A stretch of DNA of 64,000 nucleotides from JBMOUD01 sp049319665. GTDB lineage: Bacteria; Pseudomonadota; Gammaproteobacteria; Enterobacterales; Enterobacteriaceae. The DNA lies in the NCBI RefSeq assembly GCF_049319665.1, contig NZ_JBMOUD010000005.1, positions 124,001 through 188,000 on the forward strand. Direction: 5' to 3'. The notes beneath the pieces are model-generated. The model was not told the origin of the DNA and searched no databases. It worked only from the letters and a program-made list of their open reading frames with translations. Shown here piece by piece: positions 55,954-64,000 of this stretch; the stretch's first letter is position 1; every line of letters begins with the position of its first letter. A program made the position numbers and the translations under genes.

Positions 55954-56644
55954 TCTGACTTATCTGTACCAAAATGCGCCGATGCGCTTCGATTTAAGCC
56001 TAAGCGTCGGTGAGCGCGTCGCGATTCTCGGGCCGAGCGGTGCGGGGAAAAGTACGCTGCTAAACCTGATCGCCGGTTTTCTTCCGGCCAATAGCGGGCA
56101 GCTTCTGGTCAATCAACAAGATTGTACGTTTCTGCCCCCGGCTAAGCGCCCGGTCTCGATGCTGTTTCAAGAGAACAATTTATTCGCTCATTTAACCGTG
56201 CGCCAAAATATGGGATTAGGGCTGCATCCTGGGCTAAAGCTTAATGCCGGGCAGCAAAGAGCCTTAGAGGATTTAGCGAGCCAAGTTGGGTTGGAGGCGT
56301 GCTTAGATCGCCTGCCCTCCCAACTCTCTGGCGGTCAACGTCAACGTGTCGCGTTAGCCCGCTGCCTGCTTCGTAGCCAACCGATTTTGTTGTTAGATGA
56401 GCCCTTTTCGGCGCTGGACCCCGCGCTGCGCAGCGAAATGCTCACACTACTTGATAAAGTATGTCGCGAACGCCAACTGGCGCTATTGATGGTGTCACAT
56501 AATCTCGACGATGCCGCGCGAATCGCCGAACGCACGCTATTGGTCGTCGATGGGCAAGTGTTTTACGATGGACCGACTCAGGCACTCATTAACGGCAGCG
56601 CACCTGAGGCGGCAATATTGGGCATTGCTACCCAATCTATCTGA
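55937..56644 (+). CDS. thiQ: Thiamine ABC transporter ATPase ThiQ
   Basis: A 235-residue ABC ATPase with Walker A GPSGAGKS, signature LSGGQRQRVALARC and Walker B LLLDEPFSALDP. The start ATG at 55937 overlaps thiP by 17 bp. Its end overlaps the convergent yabI by 8 bp. Confidence 0.96.
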   Translation: MLTLNNLTYLYQNAPMRFDLSLSVGERVAILGPSGAGKSTLLNLIAGFLPANSGQLLVNQQDCTFLPPAKRPVSMLFQENNLFAHLTVRQNMGLGLHPGLKLNAGQQRALEDLASQVGLEACLDRLPSQLSGGQRQRVALARCLLRSQPILLLDEPFSALDPALRSEMLTLLDKVCRERQLALLMVSHNLDDAARIAERTLLVVDGQVFYDGPTQALINGSAPEAAILGIATQSI

Positions 56645-57404
56645 AGATGACTTTGCGCAGCAGATGGAAATAGATTGGCATCAATGGCATTTCACTGAGT
56701 CGGACGATGACGTAAATAGTCAGCATGATGCTGATACAGCTCACGCCGCGTAAACGCTGTAACGGCAACCAGCGTGAAACTACATCATCACCGGCTTTAT
56801 CGATGCGAACCCAGCGCCAAATCAACCAACCACTGAGCCAAATCAGCAATACGGCAGCCAGCAATGTCCATTTGAAGATAGTGCTGTTATGACCCGCAGG
56901 AATATCAATTGCCACACCGGCCAAAATCCCCGGCAGGAAATAGACCGGCGGCCAGGTAATACAGCCGACAATATTCGGCGGAGCAAATTTGGTTGGCGGA
57001 AGGTTTAACATTCCCGCCACCAGCGGTACCAGAGGGCGCGTTGGACCAATAAAACGTCCTAGAATCACCGTAGCAAAACTGTGTCGCTGTAATGCATCGC
57101 CGGTTTTATCTAGCAAGGCCTGATAACGTTGTAAAAACGACCAACGATGCAACGGCTCTTTAAATCCGCGGCCAATAAAATAAGAGACCCAATCACCGAC
57201 GAAACAGCCTAGTCCTGCTGCCAACCAAGCCGCATACAAACTAACCTGTCCGCTACCAATCAGCGTGCCCAGCGTTGCCATCATCACCGTACCGGGTAGC
57301 AATAATCCCACCAAGGCCAACGATTCGAAAAAAGCGACAACAGCGACAATAATAAGAGCGAAAGCCACCGACTGCGCGACCAAATGTTGTAGATAGGCTT
57401 CCAT
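56637..57404 (-). CDS. yabI: DedA-family inner-membrane protein YabI
   Basis: A 255-residue polytopic DedA protein, with FFESLALVGLLLPGTVMM near the N terminus and the family motif GRFIGPTRPLVPLVAGM. About five membrane segments are seen. DedA proteins are linked to membrane homeostasis and lipid-carrier flipping; the role of YabI itself is not settled. It is convergent with thiQ. Confidence 0.92.
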   Translation of the reverse strand: MEAYLQHLVAQSVAFALIIVAVVAFFESLALVGLLLPGTVMMATLGTLIGSGQVSLYAAWLAAGLGCFVGDWVSYFIGRGFKEPLHRWSFLQRYQALLDKTGDALQRHSFATVILGRFIGPTRPLVPLVAGMLNLPPTKFAPPNIVGCITWPPVYFLPGILAGVAIDIPAGHNSTIFKWTLLAAVLLIWLSGWLIWRWVRIDKAGDDVVSRWLPLQRLRGVSCISIMLTIYVIVRLSEMPLMPIYFHLLRKVIFR

Positions 57405-57769
57405 AAAATTCCAGTATTAAGGCACGATACCCATGCCGAATTCAGTATACCTGCGCTGATGTGATTAAATAATCAAGCGAATGGAAACCTCTCATTCGCA
57501 GCACAATAGATAAGAGTAGAAGAATTCAGCCAATTTGGTTTATCAGCAGAACTACCACATAAATGTTAGGAGGCAGGATTGTCGGTAAATGTGTCATATG
57601 AGTCAACCCGGTAATTGTATTCACATTTCACAAATCTCTCATCTCCTCAGAAACAATCCGAAACCACGAAGATAGACATAGACTGTATAAATACACATAC
57701 TAGCCATCACGTTATACCTATCCTTGTGAGGCCGTTATTTCGCTCAATGCCGCTAATACTCAGGTGCTA
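57405..57769. other. yabI-polB intergenic region
   Basis: About 365 bp without a gene. In E. coli the araC-araBAD cluster occupies the yabI-polB interval; it is not here. The only recognised signal is the LexA-like site next to polB. Confidence 0.5.
57683..57698. promoter_or_regulatory. LexA-like SOS box upstream of polB
   Basis: CTGTATAAATACACAT: CTG-N10-CAT against the consensus CTG-N10-CAG, with a TATAAATACA core as in known SOS boxes. It lies about 72 bp before the polB start. In E. coli polB is SOS-induced through a similar box. Confidence 0.65.
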
Positions 57770-60136
57770 ATGCCAGAACCACGCCAAGGCTTTGTACTCA
57801 GCCGCCACTGGCGGGATACGTCTAAAGGCACCGAAATTGAACTGTGGCTGGCAACCGACCAAGGCCCGCAGCGGGTAAGTTTGCCTGCACAAGAATCCGT
57901 GGCATTTATCCCGCAGGTACAGCGCGCAGAAGCGGAAAAACTCCTGGTCGGGCTAACGGGCTACAGCCTGCGTGACCTTCCGTTACAAGACTTCCACTCT
58001 CGCCCGGTCATGGGGCTGTACTGTCACCAGCATCGCCAGCTGATGCGCTTAGAAAAAGTGCTTAAAGAGGGTGGCGTTGCCGTCTATGAAGCCGATATTC
58101 GCCCACCAGAACGTTACCTGATGGAGCGTTATATCACTGCTCCACTCTGGTTTACCGGCAAACCTGGTGCGAAAAACAGCCTGATTGAAGGCAAAGTAAA
58201 ACCCGCTGAAAATTATCGCCCCACGCTAAAACTGTGCTCGCTGGATATTGAAACCAGTGGCAATGGCGAGCTGTATTGTATTGGGCTCGAAGGCTGTGGT
58301 CAGCGCCATGTTTATATGCTCGGCCCACCTAATGGCACGCCGGATGTTAATCCTGACTTTACTCTTGAATATGTCGATAGCCGCCCGCTGTTACTGGAAA
58401 AGCTCAATCAATGGCTGGCCGATCACGATCCCGATGCGATTATCGGCTGGAATCTGGTGCAGTTTGATCTGCGGGTTTTACAAAAACACGCCGAGCGTTA
58501 CCGTATCCCGCTGCGCTTTGGCCGTGATGGCGGCGAACTCGAATGGCGAGAGCACGGTTTTAAACAGGGGCATTTTTTTGCCGCTGCCGCCGGACGGTTG
58601 ATTATTGACGGTATTGAAGCATTGAAGTCCGCCTTCTGGAACTTCCCATCGTTTAGTTTGGAAAATGTCTCGCAAACTTTATTAGGCGAAGGCAAGGACA
58701 GCGATAGCCCTTATCAGCGCTTAGCCGAAATTGAGCAACGTTTTCGTGAAGATAAACCGGCATTGGCGCGTTATAACCTGAAAGATTGCGAATTGGTAAC
58801 GCGTATTTTTGCTAAAACCGAGTTAATGCCCTTCTTGCTTGAGCGTGCCTCAGTCACCGGATTAGCCGTTGATCGCAGCGGAGGATCGGTGGCTGCGTTT
58901 ACTCACCTTTATGTGCCAAGAATGCATCGGGTGGGTTATGTCGCCCCAAATCTGGGAGAGTTACAAGGCGAAATGAGCCCCGGCGGCTTTGTCATGGATT
59001 CGCGCCCCGGTTTGTATGATTCCGTCTTGGTACTGGATTATAAAAGCCTGTATCCGTCGATCATTCGTACTTTTTTAATCGATCCCGTTGGCTTAGTCGC
59101 TGGATTACAGCAACCGGATGATGTTCATTCGGTGCCCGGCTACCGTCACGCACGCTTCTCAAGAGAGAAACATTGCTTACCAGAAATTGTCCGCCAGATT
59201 TGGCAAGGCCGCGAAGAAGCCAAACGCCAGAACAACAAGCCGCTATCACAGGCGCTAAAGATCATCATGAACGCGTTTTATGGCGTGCTGGGATCGAGCG
59301 GCTGTCGTTTCTTCGATCCTCGCTTAGCCTCGTCGATCACATTACGTGGCCACGATATTATGCGAAAAACCCGTGAGCTAATTGAAGCCCAGGGTTATCA
59401 AGTGATCTACGGCGATACCGACTCCACCTTTGTCTGGCTTAATCACGCGCACAATCAGGAAGAGGCTAATGCCATTGGTCGTCGTTTAGTTGAGCTGGTT
59501 AACGCCTGGTGGCAACAGCATTTACAGCAAGAATATGGCCTGGAAAGCGCATTAGAACTAGAATTTGAAACCCATTTTCAACGTTTCCTGATGCCAACTA
59601 TTCGCGGTTCAGAGCAAGGCAGCAAAAAGCGCTATGCCGGTTTAGTGATCGATGGTGATAGCGAACATATTATCTATAAAGGGCTTGAGACGGTGCGTAC
59701 CGACTGGACGCCGCTGGCACAAGAATTTCAACAAGTCCTCTATCAGCGCATTTTCCGCCGCGAGCCCTATCAAGATTATGTGCGAGACTACGTCAGTCGT
59801 ACCTCTAATGGGGAGTTGGATCATCTGTTGGTCTATCGCAAACGCCTGCGCCGCAAGCTTAGCGAATATGAACGCAACGTACCGCCACATGTGAGAGCTG
59901 CCCGCTTAGCCGATGAATATAATCAGGCTCAAGGGCGAGCAATGCAGTATCAAAATGGCGGTTGGATTAGCTATGTGATGACTGTCGCCGGACCAGAACC
60001 GCTGGAAAATCTGCACTCTGCCATCGATTATGATCATTACATCGAACGCCAGCTAGAACCTGTTGCCGACGGTATTCTTCCTTTCCTCAATGATGATTTT
60101 GCTACACTTATCACCGGTCAGATGGGATTATTTTAA
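57770..60136 (+). CDS. polB: DNA polymerase II
   Basis: A 788-residue family B polymerase with 3'-5' exonuclease, used in lesion bypass and fork restart. Exo motifs SLDIETS, GWNLVQFDL and YNLKDCELV and polymerase motifs DYKSLYPSIIRTF, KIIMNAFYGVLG and YGDTDSTF are complete. The ATG at 57770 follows AGGTG; an in-frame GTG six bases upstream is the alternative. It is downstream of a LexA-like site. Confidence 0.97.
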   Translation: MPEPRQGFVLSRHWRDTSKGTEIELWLATDQGPQRVSLPAQESVAFIPQVQRAEAEKLLVGLTGYSLRDLPLQDFHSRPVMGLYCHQHRQLMRLEKVLKEGGVAVYEADIRPPERYLMERYITAPLWFTGKPGAKNSLIEGKVKPAENYRPTLKLCSLDIETSGNGELYCIGLEGCGQRHVYMLGPPNGTPDVNPDFTLEYVDSRPLLLEKLNQWLADHDPDAIIGWNLVQFDLRVLQKHAERYRIPLRFGRDGGELEWREHGFKQGHFFAAAAGRLIIDGIEALKSAFWNFPSFSLENVSQTLLGEGKDSDSPYQRLAEIEQRFREDKPALARYNLKDCELVTRIFAKTELMPFLLERASVTGLAVDRSGGSVAAFTHLYVPRMHRVGYVAPNLGELQGEMSPGGFVMDSRPGLYDSVLVLDYKSLYPSIIRTFLIDPVGLVAGLQQPDDVHSVPGYRHARFSREKHCLPEIVRQIWQGREEAKRQNNKPLSQALKIIMNAFYGVLGSSGCRFFDPRLASSITLRGHDIMRKTRELIEAQGYQVIYGDTDSTFVWLNHAHNQEEANAIGRRLVELVNAWWQQHLQQEYGLESALELEFETHFQRFLMPTIRGSEQGSKKRYAGLVIDGDSEHIIYKGLETVRTDWTPLAQEFQQVLYQRIFRREPYQDYVRDYVSRTSNGELDHLLVYRKRLRRKLSEYERNVPPHVRAARLADEYNQAQGRAMQYQNGGWISYVMTVAGPEPLENLHSAIDYDHYIERQLEPVADGILPFLNDDFATLITGQMGLF

Positions 60137-60457
60137 CGAAAAGGCAGAGAGAAGAACTTATTGGCAGGTGACGTGACGCTCACCTTCTATTACCATAGCG
60201 CCCTTTGCCAATTCTGAACCATCCTCACAGACTCATTTATGATTCCGCACCATCAGGTGAGGGAAGCAATGCTATTGCCCGATGATTCAAATTTATAATG
60301 AGGCAAGGTGTTGAGTTATAGCCAGACAGGTATTTGCTGTTATCACAATAAGCTTGGTTTTTACCGCAAAAAACGGGCCTTTATTGCAACAAATAGCATG
60401 TTGGGCTGGTTTTAGAACTGTAGTAGTCGCCGTACATAACAAACACAGAGAGAATTT
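60137..60457. other. polB-rapA intergenic region
   Basis: About 320 bp. A weak hairpin AGGTGA / TCACCT at 60166-60185 follows polB and is followed by TCTATT; it may be the polB terminator. The rest, rich in A/T near 60340-60440, should hold the rapA promoter. No gene is seen. Confidence 0.4.
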
Positions 60458-63355
60458 ATGCCGTTTACATTAGGTCAACGCTGGATAAGCGATACGGAAA
60501 GCGAACTAGGGTTAGGAACCGTCGTAGCATTGGATGTGCGTATGGTAACTTTGCTTTTCCCCGCCACCGGTGAAAACCGCCTGTATGCCAGAAATGATTC
60601 ACCAATCACCCGGGTAATGTTTAATCCAGGCGATACCATCAGTTGCCATGAAGGCTGGCAGTTGAAAGTTGAGGAAGTCATTGAGGATAAAGGACTATTG
60701 ACCTATGTCGGTACCAGACTTGATACCGAAGAAACTGGCGTCAGCATGCGCGAAGTGTTGCTGGACAGTAAACTGACCTTCAGCAAGCCGCAAGACCGCC
60801 TGTTTGCGGGCCAAATTGACCGCATGGACCGCTTCGCTTTGCGTCTGCGCGCCCGCAAATATCAGCGTGAACAGTTTCGCCTGGAATTCGGCGGTCTGCG
60901 CGGCATGCGTGCCAGCCTGATCCCGCATCAGCTACACATTGCTTATGAAGTCGGTCAACGTCACGCGCCTCGCGTTTTGCTGGCGGACGAAGTCGGTCTG
61001 GGTAAAACCATCGAAGCTGGCATGATCATTCACCAGCAATTGCTATCAGGCCGCGCTGAACGCGTGCTGATCGTGGTGCCGGAAACCTTGCAGCACCAGT
61101 GGCTGGTCGAAATGCTGCGTCGTTTCAACCTGCGTTTCTCTCTGTTTGATGACGATCGTTATGCAGAATCCCTGCACGATGCTACCAATCCATTTGAAAG
61201 CGAGCAGCTGGTTATTTGTTCGCTAGACTTCGTGCGCCGCAATAAACAACGTTTAGAGCAACTCGCTGATGCATCATGGGACATGTTAGTCGTCGATGAA
61301 GCACACCACTTAGTGTGGAGCGAAGAGGCGCCAAGCCGCGAATATCTGGTGATTGAACAATTGGCACAGAGCACGCCAAGCGTGCTGTTGTTGACGGCAA
61401 CCCCAGAACAGTTGGGCCAGGAGAGCCACTTTGCTCGTCTGCGTCTGCTGGACCCGGATCGCTTCCACGATTACGAAGAGTTTATGCAGGAACAGCAGCA
61501 ATATCAGCCGGTGGCTGATGCGGTAACACTGTTGCTCAATAAACAGCCTCTGACACCAGAAGCGCTAGCGCTGCTGGGTGAACGTGTTGATGATGCCAAT
61601 ACCGACACGCTGCTCAAAGCCGCCAACGCCGGCGATGAAGCCGCGGCAAAACAGTTAGTTGCAATGTTGATGGACCGCCACGGCACCAGCCGCGTACTGT
61701 TCCGTAATACCCGTAACGGTGTGAAAGGCTTCCCGGAACGTCATTTGAATGCGGTGAAATTGCCACTGCCAACACAGTATCAGACGGCAATTAAAGTCTC
61801 CGGCATCATGGGCAGCAAGAAGAGTCTGGAAGCTCGCGCTCATGACATGCTCTATCCAGAGCAAATCTATCAGGAGTTTGAAGGCGATAACGCCACCTGG
61901 TGGAACTTCGACCCACGCGTCGAGTGGCTGCTGGGTTATTTGACTGCTAACCGCGATGATAAAGTGCTGGTGATCTGCGCTAAAGCGGCCACCGCATTAC
62001 AGCTGGAACAAGTGTTGCGCGAACGTGAAGCTATCCGTTCTGCCGTGTTCCATGAAGGTCTGTCCATTATTGAACGTGACCGTGCTGCCGCTTACTTCGC
62101 TTCACAAGAAGAAGGCGCACAGGTGCTGCTGTGTTCTGAAATCGGCTCTGAAGGTCGTAACTTCCAGTTTGCGAGTAAAATGGTGATGTTCGACCTGCCG
62201 TTCAACCCAGACCTACTGGAGCAACGTATTGGTCGTCTGGATCGTATCGGTCAGCAAAACAATATCGAAATTATGGTGCCTTATCTGGAGCAAACCGCGC
62301 AATCTGTACTGGTGCGTTGGTTCCATGAGGGTCTGGACGCGTTCGAGCACACCTGCCCGACCGGCCGCACCATTTACGACAAAGGCTACCAGCAGCTGAT
62401 TAGCTTCTTAGCCGTGCCAGCCGAGCAAGAAGGCTTGGACGAGTTTATTGTGGAATGCCGCGCCGAGCATGATGCGCTGAAACTTCAGCTTGAAAACGGT
62501 CGTGACCGCCTGCTAGAGATGCATTCCAACGGCGGTGAACCCGCACAGCAACTGGCGCAATCGATCGGCGAACAAGATAACGACGTGCAGTTGGTTAATT
62601 TTGCGCTGAACCTGTTTGATATCGTCGGTATCAACCAGGAAGATCGCAGCGATAACTTGATCGTCCTGACGCCGTCTGATCATATGCTGGTGCCAGATTT
62701 CCCAGGACTGCAGCAAGACGGTTGCACGGTGACTTTTGACCGTGAACAGGCGTTGTCGCGTGAAGATGCGCAGTTTATCAGTTGGGAACACCCGATCGTG
62801 CGCAACGGTCTGGACTTGATTCTCTCCGGCGATACCGGCAGTTGTGCGGTGTCTCTGCTGAAAAACAAAGCATTACCGGTTGGTACCCTGCTGGTTGAGT
62901 TGGTTTACGTTGTCGAGTGTCAGGCGCCGAAACACCTGCAACTGACTCGCTTCTTGCCGCCAACGCCAATACGTATGTTGATGGACCGTAAAGGCACTAA
63001 TTTGGCACCGCAGGTTGAATTCGAGAGCTTTAACCGCCAGCTCAACGCGGTAAATCGCCATACTTCCAGCAAACTGGTCAATGCCGTACAACAAGACGTC
63101 CACGCAATGTTGCAGCAGGCAGAACCTTTAGTTGAAGCAGAAGCGAAAACGTTGATCGACGCGGCTAAAGTTGAAGCCAACGAACAGCTGACCGTTGAAT
63201 TGGAACGTTTACAGGCGTTGAAACAAGTCAACCCGAACATCCGTGACGATGAACTGGAAGCGCTGGAGTTCAACCGCAAACAAGTACTGACTAGCCTCAA
63301 TGATGCCAGCTGGCGTTTGGATGCTATTCGCCTGGTGGTGGTCAGCCATCAGTAA
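60458..63355 (+). CDS. rapA: RNA polymerase-associated ATPase RapA
   Basis: A 965-residue Swi2/Snf2-type translocase that recycles stalled RNA polymerase. Motif I is LADEVGLGKTIEAGMI (about 177-192), motif II is VVDEAHHL and the C-terminal helicase lobe has GSEGRNFQFASK and EQRIGRLDRIGQ. The start MPFTLGQRWISDTESELGLG is typical. It is upstream of rluA. Confidence 0.98.
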   Translation: MPFTLGQRWISDTESELGLGTVVALDVRMVTLLFPATGENRLYARNDSPITRVMFNPGDTISCHEGWQLKVEEVIEDKGLLTYVGTRLDTEETGVSMREVLLDSKLTFSKPQDRLFAGQIDRMDRFALRLRARKYQREQFRLEFGGLRGMRASLIPHQLHIAYEVGQRHAPRVLLADEVGLGKTIEAGMIIHQQLLSGRAERVLIVVPETLQHQWLVEMLRRFNLRFSLFDDDRYAESLHDATNPFESEQLVICSLDFVRRNKQRLEQLADASWDMLVVDEAHHLVWSEEAPSREYLVIEQLAQSTPSVLLLTATPEQLGQESHFARLRLLDPDRFHDYEEFMQEQQQYQPVADAVTLLLNKQPLTPEALALLGERVDDANTDTLLKAANAGDEAAAKQLVAMLMDRHGTSRVLFRNTRNGVKGFPERHLNAVKLPLPTQYQTAIKVSGIMGSKKSLEARAHDMLYPEQIYQEFEGDNATWWNFDPRVEWLLGYLTANRDDKVLVICAKAATALQLEQVLREREAIRSAVFHEGLSIIERDRAAAYFASQEEGAQVLLCSEIGSEGRNFQFASKMVMFDLPFNPDLLEQRIGRLDRIGQQNNIEIMVPYLEQTAQSVLVRWFHEGLDAFEHTCPTGRTIYDKGYQQLISFLAVPAEQEGLDEFIVECRAEHDALKLQLENGRDRLLEMHSNGGEPAQQLAQSIGEQDNDVQLVNFALNLFDIVGINQEDRSDNLIVLTPSDHMLVPDFPGLQQDGCTVTFDREQALSREDAQFISWEHPIVRNGLDLILSGDTGSCAVSLLKNKALPVGTLLVELVYVVECQAPKHLQLTRFLPPTPIRMLMDRKGTNLAPQVEFESFNRQLNAVNRHTSSKLVNAVQQDVHAMLQQAEPLVEAEAKTLIDAAKVEANEQLTVELERLQALKQVNPNIRDDELEALEFNRKQVLTSLNDASWRLDAIRLVVVSHQ

Positions 63356-63363
63356 CCGACAGG

Positions 63364-63383
63364 GGCGCGGTTAACGCCGCGCC
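63364..63383 (+). terminator. Hairpin between rapA and rluA
   Basis: GGCGCGG / CCGCGCC with a TTAACG loop, 8 bp past the rapA stop and followed by TGCTTTATC. A moderate intrinsic terminator candidate. Confidence 0.5.
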
Positions 63384-63420
63384 TGCTTTATCACCGCTTT
63401 ACCAAGATGACGAAACTGCT

Positions 63421-64000
63421 ATGAGTGCAAGTCAACAGATGCCACATCAGCCCTCGAATACCAAACCGTTGGAGGATTACCATCCGCCAACCGATCCTTG
63501 GCTACAGATCCTATTTCAGGATGAACACCTGATGGTGGTCAACAAGCCAAGCGGACTGCTATCTGTTCCGGGTAAAGCGGCTGAACACCAAGACAGCCTG
63601 ATGACTCGCATTCAACGCGATTACCCGCTGGCAGAATCGGTACATCGTTTGGATATGTCCACCAGCGGTGTCATTGCTGTTGCCTTGACCAAAGAAGCGG
63701 AACGCGAGCTCAAGCGCCAATTCCGCGATCGCGAAACCAAGAAAACCTATATCGCCCGCGTCTGGGGTCATATGGCGGAAGATTACGGCATTATTGATTT
63801 ACCACTGATTTGCGACTGGCCAAACCGCCCAAAACAGATGGTATGCCATGAAACGGGACGTAAAGCCCTGACCCAATATGAAGTGATCTCGTGGGATGCC
63901 GATGGCACGACTCGCGTAAGACTACGACCAATTACCGGGCGATCGCACCAATTGCGGGTACATCTTCTGGCATTGGGACATCCCATCCTAGGGGATAAGT
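63421..64000 (+). CDS. rluA: Pseudouridine synthase RluA (3' end outside window)
   Basis: The first 193 residues of the dual-specificity enzyme making pseudouridine 746 in 23S rRNA and 32 in several tRNAs. The catalytic aspartate is in HRLDMSTSG, and VNKPSGLLSVPG, RPITGRSHQLRVH and GHPILGD are present. The N terminus is about 14 residues longer than E. coli RluA (MSASQQMPHQPS...), so a later start is possible. The gene runs off the right edge. Confidence 0.93.
   Translation, partial: MSASQQMPHQPSNTKPLEDYHPPTDPWLQILFQDEHLMVVNKPSGLLSVPGKAAEHQDSLMTRIQRDYPLAESVHRLDMSTSGVIAVALTKEAERELKRQFRDRETKKTYIARVWGHMAEDYGIIDLPLICDWPNRPKQMVCHETGRKALTQYEVISWDADGTTRVRLRPITGRSHQLRVHLLALGHPILGDK

Noticed and set aside
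1..64000. CRISPR arrays, tRNA or rRNA genes, prophage or transposase genes
   Set aside because: None seen. No regularly spaced direct repeats, no tRNA cloverleaf with CCA-type 3' end, and no recombinase or transposase signatures.

Overview
The window is a chromosomal segment of an enterobacterium. Gene order follows the Escherichia coli 0-3 min region in inverted orientation: pilin/hof, guaC, coaE-zapD-yacG, mutT, secA-secM, lpxC, the ftsZ-to-mraZ division and cell-wall cluster, cra, ilvIH, leuABCD, setA-sgrS-sgrR, thiBPQ, yabI, polB, rapA, rluA. Three features point to Yersiniaceae, most likely Serratia: an RND pump locus laid out like Serratia marcescens sdeR-sdeAB-sdeS, an ERIC element, and a DUF721/DciA gene between lpxC and secM. 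GC content looks moderate by eye. No species call is possible without a search.

Layout. 240-3381 is a type IV pilin/assembly operon (ppdD-hofB-hofC). 3433-6822 holds guaC and, divergently, coaE-zapD-yacG, then mutT. 6892-28645 is almost entirely minus strand and carries Sec translocase regulation (secM-secA), lpxC and the dcw cluster (ftsZ, ftsA, ftsQ, ddlB, murC, murG, ftsW, murD, mraY, murF, murE, ftsI, ftsL, rsmH, mraZ) driven from a recognisable Pmra promoter with MraZ boxes. 29456-38652 holds cra, ilvIH and the attenuated leuLABCD operon. leuO, which lies between ilvI and leuL in E. coli, is absent.

38733-49438 is an accessory block that E. coli lacks between leuD and setA. It contains an I78-type lipoprotein, a nucleoside hydrolase, a NupC-type nucleoside transporter broken by a -1 frameshift at a seven-A tract, a small lipoprotein, a divergent NmrA oxidoreductase/HxlR regulator pair, and the sdeR-sdeAB-sdeS efflux locus. 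A ~184 bp inverted-repeat element with a terminator hairpin at each end closes the sdeB/sdeS convergence.

49679-53082 is the sugar-phosphate stress module setA-sgrS(sgrT)-sgrR. Here an ERIC repeat (about 51014-51135) sits inside the SgrS small RNA, between the sgrT reading frame and the mRNA-pairing/terminator domain, and supplies the last codons and stop of sgrT. This is the most striking observation in the window. It is followed by thiBPQ behind a TPP riboswitch with an enlarged P3 arm, then yabI, polB with a LexA-like site (no araBAD between them), rapA and a partial rluA at the right edge.
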